The notes beneath the pieces are model-generated. The model saw nothing but the letters and a program-made list of their open reading frames with translations. It was not told the origin of the DNA and did not search any database. This document shows, piece by piece, positions 48,231 to 57,963 of a stretch of 64,000 nucleotides of DNA; position 1 is the stretch's first letter; the number at the start of each line of letters is the position of its first letter. The position numbers and the translations under genes are program-made. This stretch comes from Prostheceraeus crozeri (lineage: Eukaryota; Platyhelminthes; Polycladida; Euryleptidae): assembly GCA_907163375.1 (NCBI GenBank), contig CAJQUW010003176.1:496001-560000 (forward strand), written 5' to 3'.

Positions 48231-48239
48231 TTATAAAAC
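48231..48239 (+). promoter_or_regulatory. TATA box upstream of the 48254 gene
   Basis: cttataaaac lies 15-23 bp before the first ATG. With the usual TATA-to-start distance of about 30 bp, transcription would begin near 48260, after that ATG, which favours the second Met at 48284 as the translation start. Confidence 0.55.
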
Positions 48240-48253
48240 GGACGTCTGAGCTC

Positions 48254-48850
48254 ATGGCAATCATTTCCGTCCTTGCGCTAACCATGCAGTTGCTCGAAGC
48301 CATCAGCTCCTCTGCTCTCGCACTGGGTACACTGAACTCCCTTACTTTAGCATCGGGTAAAAATGCTTTCAATCAAAAGATAACTCATCATGGAGAAGCC
48401 GTAACGATAAAAACTCCAAGTCATCGGATAGATTATCTGAAGGTTATGTCAACAAAGTATGGACTGGCCGTGTGTGTACCGTTTGACTATTGGACACGGC
48501 TAAAATTCAATACTCTTGAAACATTCCTGAAAGAAAATCTCACCATTCCCAAAGAAATTGTTCGACACAATGGGAAGCGGCCACAAGTTCCCATCATGGA
48601 AAGACGATACATGTATGTTCATATGGATAGACACTGTCTCATCATCCATGAAAAGGAGGGCAGTGAATTCGACTTACTCAATTGCAAACCACTCCCCATT
48701 TTGGGAAAAGGATTCTACTCCTTCGAAATTAAAATTCAAACCATCTACATGGGTCCGCGCAGGGACGGAAGGTTGTTTACGTTGAATCCGTATCTTGTCT
48801 CCATCACCTTTAAAAATGATGTCCATGTTGATGATGATCAACTACAGTAA
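48254..48850 (+). CDS. hypothetical protein of the pPolB element, up to 198 codons
   Basis: No family is recognised. The ORF opens with a short hydrophobic stretch, although the TATA-box position suggests translation may start at codon 11 (48284). The rest is mixed alpha/beta in appearance with a basic middle ('RHNGKRPQVPIMERRYMYVHMDRH') and an acidic end ('DVHVDDDQ'). It lies between the 47432 gene and the TBP-like gene in the same orientation. It could be a structural or DNA-binding protein of the element; the sequence gives no proof. Confidence 0.65.
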   Translation: MAIISVLALTMQLLEAISSSALALGTLNSLTLASGKNAFNQKITHHGEAVTIKTPSHRIDYLKVMSTKYGLAVCVPFDYWTRLKFNTLETFLKENLTIPKEIVRHNGKRPQVPIMERRYMYVHMDRHCLIIHEKEGSEFDLLNCKPLPILGKGFYSFEIKIQTIYMGPRRDGRLFTLNPYLVSITFKNDVHVDDDQLQ

Positions 48851-48939
48851 CACTCTCCACACACTGAGAACGCACCATCGGTCTTTATGAGACCACGGCC
48901 TAACGGCCACCGTATCAAGAAAGAAAATGTACACTCACC

Positions 48940-49638
48940 ATGCCACACTTGAACATGACTCTCTCTCCTTCTTTCTTAGGCATACCCTTCTTCACTCAGG
49001 TTTTAAACATGTGGAAATTATCAGCATGGCTCCATGTATCATGGAAACGTCAGTGTGTTACATTTCATGATACGAAACGTCAACTTCAGATAACTCTAGA
49101 ACGCTTTCAACTACGAAGGTTGCATCGCGCTATCCTATCCCACTCTTGCCGTGTCATTAACGTAGGAGACGGCATTGTATTTATTCGAATTCAAGAGATG
49201 ATTCTACATAATGATCACTGCTACATTGTGATTCCAAAACCCTCATGGGAAAAGTATAAAAGGGAAGTTCACTCAACCCTCATGCCATTTGTGAGTAATG
49301 GTCCCCATCCGCATCATCAACGCCATGCGCGAAATGAATCTCAGAAGAGACATCGATTTAGAACAGTTGCATACCCATCTTCCCGATTCAGTCTATCATC
49401 GCGGTCGTCGACAAATGTTGGTCATTCGCATGAGCAACGTTCGAAATCTTCAAATCTTTCGCTGCGGCAAAATCCAAGTCCTAGGAAACCTTTCTCATTT
49501 CGTGATGCAGTCCATGTGTTACGAAGTCGTCAAGAAAATGCGAACACTCATGCCTCATCTACGCCTCAGTCCCCTGACATTGAAGAATATAGTAGTGTCT
49601 GTTCAATTGAAGATGTTAGCGAATCTAGCCAACATTAA
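48940..49638 (+). CDS. hypothetical ORF overlapping the TBP-like gene
   Basis: The first about 117 codons (to about 49290) look like ordinary protein ('RVINVGDGIVFIRIQEMILHNDHCYIVIPKPSWEKY' pattern of beta strands). From 49298 onward the ORF becomes low-complexity, rich in Arg, Ser and His, and lies in a different frame over the TBP-like gene, so that part may be only its shadow. The two ORFs may be joined in one transcript by a frameshift or splice, or the longer one may end differently in the intact ancestor. Function unknown. Confidence 0.5.
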   Translation: MPHLNMTLSPSFLGIPFFTQVLNMWKLSAWLHVSWKRQCVTFHDTKRQLQITLERFQLRRLHRAILSHSCRVINVGDGIVFIRIQEMILHNDHCYIVIPKPSWEKYKREVHSTLMPFVSNGPHPHHQRHARNESQKRHRFRTVAYPSSRFSLSSRSSTNVGHSHEQRSKSSNLSLRQNPSPRKPFSFRDAVHVLRSRQENANTHASSTPQSPDIEEYSSVCSIEDVSESSQH

Positions 49639-49837
49639 AACCAGTAATCATTGTATATTTTATGAAACTGAACTCTTTCCTGCTGCTCTGATTCGGAAGT
49701 GGCATCCTGTACATATTGCAGTGTTTCACACCGGACATTGTATCATGACTGGTTTACGTGATATCAGTAAAGTAGCTGACATTGTTAAATCTTTAATGCG
49801 TTATCTGTATGAGTCACAGTTAATAGAATCGTGTTAA
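49298..49837 (+). CDS. TATA-binding-protein-like protein, 179 codons
   Basis: The protein consists of two copies of the TBP saddle repeat. Lobe 1 (residues about 4-84) contains 'LQIFRCGKIQVLG'; lobe 2 (about 93-172) contains 'KNIVVSVQL', 'YETELFPAALIR' and 'AVFHTGHCIMTG', matching the conserved N-I-V..., Y-x-P/T-E-x-F-P-A-x-I-x-R and F-x-S/T-G-K/H-x-x-x-T-G patterns of TBP. In TBP this pseudo-dimer bends TATA DNA and recruits TFIIB. The size matches the bare TBP core (about 180 residues). Residues in lobe 1 are more diverged than in lobe 2. Start ATG at 49298. It stands directly upstream of an array of TATA-like modules. It might substitute for, or compete with, host TBP on element promoters; that is inference. 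Confidence 0.75.
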   Translation: MVPIRIINAMREMNLRRDIDLEQLHTHLPDSVYHRGRRQMLVIRMSNVRNLQIFRCGKIQVLGNLSHFVMQSMCYEVVKKMRTLMPHLRLSPLTLKNIVVSVQLKMLANLANIKTSNHCIFYETELFPAALIRKWHPVHIAVFHTGHCIMTGLRDISKVADIVKSLMRYLYESQLIESC

Positions 49838-49889
49838 TCACATGATGTGTTTTGAATGAGTCATCGCAATGAACTATCGCCCACTCTCT

Positions 49890-50373
49890 TGTCAGTGAAA
49901 AGGTCATCAACAAGGTTCGTCGCTTTATGATGAGTCAGCGCTATTTATAGACATGAAATGATGTCTATACACTTGTCGGTGAAAAGATCATCAACAAGGT
50001 TCATCACTTTATGATGAGTCAGCGCTATTTATAGACATGAAATGATGTCTATACACTTGTCGGTGAAAAGATCATCAACAAGGTTCATCACTTTATGATG
50101 AGTCAGCGATATTTATAGACATGAAATGATGTCCACACACTTGTCGGTGAAAAGGTCATCAACAAGGTTCATCACTTTATGATGAGTCAGCCTTATTTAT
50201 AGACATGAAATGATGTCCACACACATGTCGGTGAAAAGGTCAGGATGTCTGACATGAGGCGCCATCGATGTTGAATGACACGCCCACACACGTGTCGGTG
50301 AAAAGGTTGAACAAGATTGATTAGATTCGTATGACTGACGCCTTACCCCTTCATGAGTCAGAGCTATTTATAG
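49890..50373 (+). promoter_or_regulatory. tandem 84-bp modules, each with TGAGTCA and a TATA-like CTATTTATAG
   Basis: The marker gtcggtgaaaag recurs at 49975, 50059, 50143 and 50227 (84-bp period). TGAGTCA occurs at 49931, 50015, 50099, 50183 and 50354, and 3 bp after each comes (c/a/t)tatttatag at 49941, 50025, 50109, 50193 and 50364. Constant spacing of an AP-1/TRE-type site and a TATA-like element in five modules looks like repeated core promoters or factor-binding units. They point right; no intact ORF follows directly in that direction, because P2 is inserted and the pPolB gene is antisense. Confidence 0.65.
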
Positions 50374-50439
50374 ACATCAGTCAGCAAAGTGGTTGATGTT
50401 TCCTATGCCGAAGAAATTGTCATGATGCTACATTCGTTG

Positions 50440-51130
50440 GTGAGGATGTTAGCTTACAAACTCTAACATGGTTATGACTTCATTTATATTTCACCTATCT
50501 TACAAACAGTGATATGGTGATAACTTTATTTCTAACTTTACAATCATCAACTTTATTTCTAACTTTACAATCATCAACTTTATTTCTAACTTTACAAACG
50601 TCAACTTTATTTCTAACTTTACAAACAGTGAAGTGATTCTGACTTCATTTTATATTTCGCCTATCTTACAAACAGTGACATGGTTATAACTTTACAATCA
50701 TCAACTTTATTTCTAATTTAAAAAGCAGTGAAGTGATTCTGACTTCATTTTATATTTCGCCTATCTTACAAACAGCGACATGGTGATAACTATATTTCTA
50801 ATTTTACAATCATCAACTTTATTTCTAACTTTACAAACGTCAACTTTATTTCTAACTTTACAAACAGTGAAGTGATTCTAACTTCATTTATATTTCACCT
50901 ATCTTACAAACAGCGACATGGTGATAACTTTATTTCTAACTTTACAAACAGTGAAGTGATTCTGACTTCATTTTATATTTCGCCTATCTTACAAACAGCG
51001 ACATGGGTATAACTTTATTTCTAACTTTACAAAAAGTGAAGTGATTCTATCTTCATTTATATTTCACCTATCTTACAAACAGCGACATGGGTATAACTTT
51101 ATTTCTAGCTTACAATCAACAACTTTGTTT
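50440..51130 (+). repeat. complex tandem repeats between the TATA modules and P2
   Basis: Blocks such as acaaacagtgaagtgattctgacttcatttta, tatttc(g/a)cctatcttacaaacag and caactttatttctaactttacaa recur many times with variable order. It is AT-rich and has no ORF. It may be an origin, a matrix-like or a silenced region; nothing in it is diagnostic. Confidence 0.8.
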
Positions 51131-51223
51131 CTAACACTACCCATCTTACAAAATGATTAAAACTTTTATTTCTTTCTAATGAGTGAGAATCCCATCTTTA
51201 TGTCAAAAGAAAAACGACACAGT

Positions 51224-51232
51224 ATGTACATG
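51224..51232. repeat. target-site duplication of P2, left copy
   Basis: atgtacatg, repeated at 53743-53751. One base longer than the 8 bp usual for P elements. Confidence 0.8.
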
Positions 51233-51672
51233 CAGGTATATATAGAGGTAGGGGATTGATAACTCCTTTACGCTCTTACCAAGTGTAGGGTTAAAATTCA
51301 ATATTTTCAAAACTATAATGAAAGCTTAAATTTGTGTTTATGTATATCTACATTTTGAAGTGAGAACTGCCAAATACAATCGAAAGCTTGTTTTATTGAA
51401 ATAATCTTAATTTTGACAAAAAATATCAGCTTATTTTAATATGAACCAGTAATTTTTCTGAGCTTTCGCTCATTTTTTTCAGGTTCTTTTTCAGTATTCA
51501 TTCGTTTTAACTCGTTTTTTGCAAAACAGTTGAATGCGCATATTACAATCGGTTCAAAACATAGGTGCCCGGAGGTACATTTCTGTTGAATCAATGAATT
51601 CATTTCTGATGTATCAGACGAAACAATCTGAGATAAAATACACAGAAATAGTTTACGCGGGTATAAAGACGA

Positions 51673-52430
51673 TTAAAACTTCATGCGAATACTTTCATGA
51701 CTAATCAAAAATTCATAGCACATCACTGCGAACGATGTGACAGTGAAACAGAAATCCGTCGGCTTGCATAAGCCACCTCGGTCAGCCATCTTGAATAATT
51801 GCTCAATACTTTCTGGTAAATTGCAGGATTCTTCGTCTTGTAAGACTAACAGTAATTTGCAATTATCACAATGTCTCCGGCGACTAATGCTTCGGCCTAT
51901 ATATCCGGCAACAAAAAAGGAGATGTTTGCATCATTCACCGAAACGTCATCCAAGGATAAAGTTTTCATTTCATCAATAAAATCTGAACAAAGATCATTC
52001 GATAGTGTAGCGTAATCATCAACACTCAAAGATGATCGGTCATCTAGATGAGATGCTTGGAAGATCATGTTTTTCTGAATGCAAGTCAAAACTCGAATTT
52101 TCTTTTCTGCTTGTAGGAGTTGCTTGATGGACATGTAGAAGTTTCCGCCGTTAAGCTGACGGTACCAACCGAACCTACCTTCAATTGGGTCCGAGGAAAA
52201 TTTTCCAGTTAAGACGTAATCAAAATCGTGATGCTCCAATAAATGATATGCCAGTAATTCCATTGCTGTCATCGATTGTATGCAGGCAAGAAATGTCTCT
52301 GAGGTTAAACCAGTCATTTTAGATGATTTCCAGGTTTTGAAGACTTGTATTGCTTGCTTCAGAAACAATACCGAGACATCCTGTCTCGATCGAATTGGTT
52401 TGCAATGATCATCAAGCTTTCGAGCACCTG
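51673..52430 (-). CDS. C-terminal exon of a THAP9/P-type transposase (P2)
   Basis: The frame is open to 52503, but a strong acceptor (ttgcatttcag) ends at 52431, so the exon probably starts at 52430. It has the C-terminal P/THAP9 pattern 'TGKFSSDPIEGRFGWYRQLNGGNFYMSIKQLLQAEKK', with the Asp/Glu-containing 'DPIEGRFG' motif, and a Cys/His-rich tail. The catalytic RNase-H core seen in P1 (18.2-19.4 kb) has no counterpart between this exon and the THAP exon, where only about 510 bp of non-coding DNA lie. Confidence 0.85.
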
Positions 52431-52940
52431 AAATGCAATTGATGTAACTGTAGAAGTACAGGTATATATTTAAACAAAGGACATTTTGCATTTGTGAATA
52501 CACAAAGAGCTGGGAATGAAGTAGTCCATTGAATGATAGGAGTTAAATGTTTCTGTTAGCTAGCATATGCACATGTATAGGCATTTTCCTACATGTTCAC
52601 TGTTTGCCTGTAAACTGTGAAACAAAGGTAATTAAATCGCGAAAAAATTAGCTGTATTCAACGAACAAACTTACATGTAGATAGATGGCATTTCAGTCCA
52701 GATATAGTAGCAATATTTATGTTACGCGTATATTGTGAATCTTATCTAAGTGATTTGGCAAGAGTATGCATATTGATCAAAATTATGAACAGCTTTTTCA
52801 AAAACATAATAACATAAAAAATAACTACCGGTAAGTTTCAAAATAATGTTTACTGGTTTTCTCTTCTCTGATGATCATTTGCGAAGTTAGATGAGAAACA
52901 GATTTTCAAGAGCAGACAAAGTTTATTGGATAATTTAAGC
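52431..52940. other. non-coding interior of P2, site of the core deletion
   Basis: AT-rich intron-like sequence between the two P2 exons. No transposase core sequence is visible on either strand. Confidence 0.6.
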
Positions 52941-53393
52941 TTAAAGTTGAAATGGGGTCCGACTTAATCCGACCCACCCTATGTTATTATAAACACATTC
53001 TTCAATGCGTGAATTGTCAAGTAGAAGTCGTACTGATGACGTCGATGAATGGGTTGGTCTGGTGGTTTTGAGTGGTTTTGATAGATACAGAGGTAAAGCA
53101 GGGAAAATTCGAGGAACTGCACCGGGTCGTACTCTAGGTGTTCGCAAATCTTTTGTATCTCTCCGTTTATCTAGCGACGTAAATGTTATATCCTCGGCGT
53201 AAAAATGCTTTGAGCACACTCTTGTTGAGTTGGTCACTATTAGATTTTGTCTTGGTATTTGTTTAAGCCAAAGATCACGCTGTTGTTCATCAGTTGGGAA
53301 TCTGAAGAAGGACACCGGAGACTGTGGAGAATCTTCATTCTTTAGCGGTTTGTAGCCGCTACGGCACTTCGGGACACAATACGTGTACACCAT
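52941..53393 (-). CDS. THAP-domain exon of P2
   Basis: The ORF starts at the ATG at 53393 and reads 'YCVPKC' (first Cys pair), a conserved Trp in 'RDLWLKQIPR', 'VCSKHF' (C-x2-H) and 'AVPRIFP', which together are a complete THAP DNA-binding zinc domain in about 95 residues. The rest is a Ser/Pro/Arg-rich linker. The exon is open to 52941; a donor (ggtgggt) near 52970 is possible. In P elements the THAP domain binds the transposon ends. With the core deleted, a THAP-only product would resemble the KP repressor of Drosophila. Confidence 0.88.
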   Translation of the reverse strand: MVYTYCVPKCRSGYKPLKNEDSPQSPVSFFRFPTDEQQRDLWLKQIPRQNLIVTNSTRVCSKHFYAEDITFTSLDKRRDTKDLRTPRVRPGAVPRIFPALPLYLSKPLKTTRPTHSSTSSVRLLLDNSRIEECVYNNIGWVGLSRTPFQL

Positions 53394-53742
53394 CGAAGAA
53401 CGACGAATGCTAGTGATATTCCACTGAAGTTGTGAGCGGAAATGATATTGACTGCAGCTGTGTGTGACTGAAGCAATGTCTCACCGAAGTAATACAATCA
53501 GCATTCGATCGATCGATGGTTGATGTGCGCACGCGGTTATTGAGGCTGTGTGTCCCCGCTGATCTAAGACAGACATCGCCACACACGCACACACGAAGTA
53601 CACATTGTAAAGACAACGGTACATAGTGACGAAATCTATTTGATTCCCAAATTACAGCACACCAGAATTTTAACCCTACACTTGGTAAGGTCAGTGCTAA
53701 CAGCAGATGTAGTTATCAATCCCCTACCTCTATATATCCCTG

Positions 53743-53751
53743 ATGTACATG
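53743..53751. repeat. target-site duplication of P2, right copy
   Basis: atgtacatg, identical to 51224-51232. Confidence 0.8.
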
Positions 53752-54035
53752 ATATGTTATTCATCATCACAACCGATTTCCATAGCACCGCACATAGTTA
53801 ATACTGATGGTAGCAGAAAACATAGTTTTTATGGCTCACATCACCGGAGAAAACAAAGTCACTCATGTACAGGGAGAAAACAACGTCAGGAAAACCAGTT
53901 GATATGCAAGTCATGATATGAAGTGATCAGGAGTTGGACGCGTGTTACAAGGCACTCACTCACAACATCCCCATAGAAAACGCCATGGAGCGAAAAAGCA
54001 AAACATCAACCACAACAGAGAGGAAGCATTCATCA
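53752..54035. other. short spacer between P2 and the polymerase 3' end
   Basis: About 280 bp with no recognised feature; the polymerase mRNA would end here in the minus direction, but P2 has landed about 290 bp beyond the stop. Confidence 0.4.
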
Positions 54036-57000
54036 TCAGACATCGCCGGACGGAGGAAGAGAAAGTTTCCGTCTCTTGGGTGGAGGTAGATGAGTGTCTG
54101 GATGGCCGTACGGTAATGAGTGGTTAGGACTCATCCAGCATCGCTTGTCTTCCCAAGCTGAGAGACCTCGTTTCCTAAACGTCGTTGTTCTGACTTGATG
54201 CGACTGTGATTTTGAAATGGTCATTTCTACTTTTTTAATTTTAAGAGAATCTAAGGCATCTTGATAGTCCCTATGTGTCATTTTTCTAACGATTGACTTC
54301 GAGATGCCTTTCGCCCGTTTAATAGGAAGCTCTGAGGATTTTAGCTTCATGGAGTACATCTTGGGGCGAAGCAAGATCATCTCCTCTATCAGTTTGCCGG
54401 CACACTCATCCTTGAAGCAGCCAAGCTTCTCTTTATTTGTGGTAGAGTAAAGCGGATGGTCAGTGGGATAGTTGGAACTATCAAACTTGGGTGCTAAATA
54501 TTTTAAAATGTCTTCCTGCTTGACTTGGCTCGTGGTTGTCAAAGCTAGGAAGAAGCTGTCTGTATCGCCTCCTACTAATTCCACACGTTGGAGCAATGGA
54601 CACGTTTTAAAAGTGTGGTAAAATAACTTATACATTTCTAACTTGGAGTGATCCAAGACAGCTTGACCGACATAAATGGGCTTACAAAGTTCTACTTTAG
54701 ATTTTAACATTTTAAAACCAGTAATGTCTTCGGAAATGACATCATGGTGGCAAAACAACGGCGAGCGACATAACTTGATACTCGTTTCCGGATCAGTTAC
54801 GATGCGATAGTCCATGCGCTTTCTTACATCCTCCATGCTTTTACCAAAGAGGGCATTATTCTTAAATTTAAAGAAGTCCTTTTCGAAGGGATTCTTGGAT
54901 TCATCCCGTTTCTTGCTATTAAATTCTATATACGGTTTTAGAAAGGGCTTCTGCCTAAACTGGATGGCGCGATGGACTTTGTCAAGTTGCATCCCCATAG
55001 ATAGAATTTGAGGATGGAATAGTGCACGATGTAATGCTGCTTGTTCAATTGGGTGAGCAACAACTTCCTAGTGGCTTTCTACTTTTAGTCATTTTCTGCC
55101 TCATACTGCTCATTGTGTTCTTCCATAAAGGGAGAGAACATATCTGTACTGACTATGCCAGATTCGGGTGCGAGAGGAAAATCAACGGTCCTATTCTTAA
55201 TGCAGTCTGGATAGATGAGGTCGACTTCAAATAAATAACCTATGTCGGCCTCATCTCCCAGTGCCATGATGTGTGCTGGATTGGAGTAGTATTCAATGAC
55301 ATGGGGCTCTACCCATTGGAAGTCAGACTGTGGCAAAGGCTTGGAGAGTGCACCCCCATACAAATTATTTTGGTCTATGTACATTAAATACGTGGTCGAT
55401 CCTATGTCTTGGGTGCTGTTGACAACATGTTTGTTGACAAATGTCAAGCCACTCCTTATACCACGTTCAAATAGCGTGTACATTTCTGCATCTTGCAGTA
55501 AATGAATGCTCTCTTTCGTCATCTTGAAGGCTGACTGATAGGACAGACCCGGCAGACTAACAAAATGGACGGGGTCTAAGGCGTCCTGTTCTAATGTGAC
55601 TTTCCTAAAAGTCTCAAACACGTCAGCCAACAGATAGACGTCTAATTTTAAGTAGGCAAGCATGTAGTCACCAAAAGTGCGACACCTAAATTCTAACCAT
55701 GCTTGCTCTGCATGCCTATAATCATCCAGCGAACAGTCCTCACCCGTCAAATCATTTTTAAATTTATCGATGGATGGAAGGGATGTTTCTTTCAATGTGT
55801 CTATTGAACTGAAATAACTATAAGGAAGCACCCCTTTCCGACGTATCAGACTGTCACTTATGTTGGGATAGTCTTTCTTTAAATGTTGAGTGAGGGGAAG
55901 TGTTTCTAAATTATTAGCCAACGCGGCTAAGGAAGAAGACATAAACTGGAAACTGTCTAGAATCTTTATGTCATAGAAGACAGGCTTCCCCTCCTTCGTC
56001 TTATCGACTTGGACTTTAGCAGTGATGCACATAAATTTTTCCTTACTTTGTGCAATCACTTTGGATGACCAGGATTTCATTTTACCGAATCCATGGCGAA
56101 TGATGATGTGAGCATCATAACATTTAAAGGTATGAAAGATGACGGGGAGCGTTCGCCGTTTGAGCCTAAGTTTCATATTGCATTTACTGCATAAGGCAGA
56201 CCTAAATTTACCACTGAGATGGCAATGGTCCCTCACTTTCTTATGTTGCTGATCATCCAAGGATGAACAGCAGCGGGGACATTCCGTGGTCCTATCAAAC
56301 TTGATTTTATCGGCTTCTGTGAAGCACATGGGTTTCCTAGTCAGCTCCGCTTCATAGCGTTGATGAAAACGGGCTTTCCTATCTAAAAAGTTGAGGAAGT
56401 TTTCAACGCACTCCTCGCCTTGCCACACATGCATTTTATTTTGGTTCCTATAATATGGATGCCAGACTTCATAACAGGCAATGGCTGCTGGCTCATGACT
56501 TAGGTCTTCTTGTTCAATATAACATTCAATGTCCGCATAGATGGTACATATGGGACTGAGCTCATTGCCGTTTTCTTCATAGATATAAAATTTATCTTTG
56601 GGCATGACTTCCATTTGAAGCTTACCCTGAGAGCACCACTCGTAATGCTGTTCAAAAAATGGTTTAGATGTGAAACTTCGTGTGCAACGATCACAGTAAT
56701 AATGTTTGTCATCATAACTTTGTTGGTGGCGATACAATCTAGAAATTTTGGGAATGCCACAATAATGCCATTCTGGGTGGTTGTCGCTATAGACTAGGAG
56801 GAGATTGACAACCCGGTCGAAGTTACTTTGGCGATTATTATACCTAACGCCTTTCAGACCCTTTTCCCAGAGATGGATGACAATCTTAATGTTATTCAAT
56901 TTTTCAAATTGGGCGATGCCTTTAAAATCTAATGTGTTGACATCTAACCCGTCAAACTTAAGCTCATCCTCCCATTCGCAATACTTGGTGACTCTTTGAC

Positions 57001-57958
57001 GATGCTTACCTACATCATTATAGTGAAGAATGGAGAGGACGGCATACTTGAAACACTGGGACTGACATTCTACATTGAAGACAGCCTTTTTGTCAGCTAG
57101 TGCTTTGGGGAGGGTGAAACAACCGCTCCCTTGTAAATTTTCTAAAAGATTTATTTTAATGTCTACCTTCTCTATCCCATCAAAGACCAGACCGCTGTCT
57201 CTTTCATTAAATTTATTTAAGTTGCTGACGAGATAGGTCGCATGTCTCTCTATCCACTCGTTTACATCACCTATCAGATCAGCAGCACAGGAGGCTATCC
57301 TAATGGTAACAGTGGACTCTACTTCTCCCGTGCTACTGTCTACCTTATTGAAACGAGCAGTGAGATAGAACATGCCCTTAAGTAAAAATCTATCTAAACT
57401 CGCCAACATTTGATGAATTAAGCCTATATTATTCATCAAGAAAGAATGAATGTCTTGCACAGCTTCAGAGCTTTCTAACTCATAACCGCGAACGAGCCTC
57501 TCAAGGGAAAACTTGCTCAGCCTTAGAGTGACGTTGTTGTCAGTGTAAAGCTCAGTGGGATGAGTGTGACAGAGTGTGTGCGAAGAAAGAACAAACTCTG
57601 TAGGAAAGGTCTTCTGACACGAAGAACAGGAAAAGCCGACGTGCGATGAAGGATGCTTCCTACCTGATGACGTTGGTGGTTGCCTCACACTACCACAGGA
57701 ACCGCCTTCGATGTGGACTCGCAAGTTGGTGCTGTTGTAGAACGTGCGTCCACAACCTTCACACTTGGGCCGTTGAGGGATCGGTCGGCGTGTCTTCTCC
57801 ATATCTTCTTTCGCTTTTGGGCAGCGAGAATGCCGGTGTCGCCGAAGGCAGAATGGCCTCGCGAAAACCTGCCCGCAGTCCGTACAGTTGAGCTGTCGAG
57901 CCGTAGATCCTTCTCTCTCCCTCACACCTTCCTCCTCGATTGCAATCTCCTCTCCCAC
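54036..57958 (-). pseudogene. protein-primed family B DNA polymerase (Polinton/Maverick type), broken
   Basis: The 957-codon ORF (57958-55085) begins, at a GTG in the open frame, with three C2H2 zinc fingers (residues about 25-46, 66-88, 111-131). Next comes the region found before pPolB in animal Polintons, with 'ENLQGSGCF' and 'CFKYAVL' (about residue 300), another zinc finger (about 420) and the 3'-5' exonuclease: ExoI 'DIE' about 475, a Cys/His 'RDHCHLSGKFR' insertion of endonuclease-VII type about 585, ExoIII 'LKLDVYLLAD' about 776. Motif A is 'DQNNLYG' (about 865). Two stops follow at about 55080, then about 25 open codons and a frame change near 54998, after which the second ORF gives motif B 'KFKNNALFGK' and motif C 'GGDTDS' (residues 143-148; the usual Tyr before DTD is replaced by Gly) and a complete C-terminus. 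It would replicate the element by protein priming. The N-terminus is unresolved. Confidence 0.92.
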
Positions 57959-57963
57959 TATCT

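Larger units (their letters stand above)
51233..53742 (-). mobile_element. P-element-like transposon P2, internally deleted, nested in the pPolB element
   Basis: 32-bp terminal inverted repeats (51233-51264 and 53711-53742) differ at one position and begin CAGG(G/T)ATATATAG, akin to the CAGGGA ends of P1. A perfect 25-bp subterminal inverted pair lies at 51275-51299 and 53665-53689. The nonamer atgtacatg flanks both sides (51224-51232, 53743-53751). The 2.51-kb interior keeps a THAP exon and a C-terminal exon on the minus strand but lacks the catalytic core, so it cannot move by itself. Confidence 0.93.
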
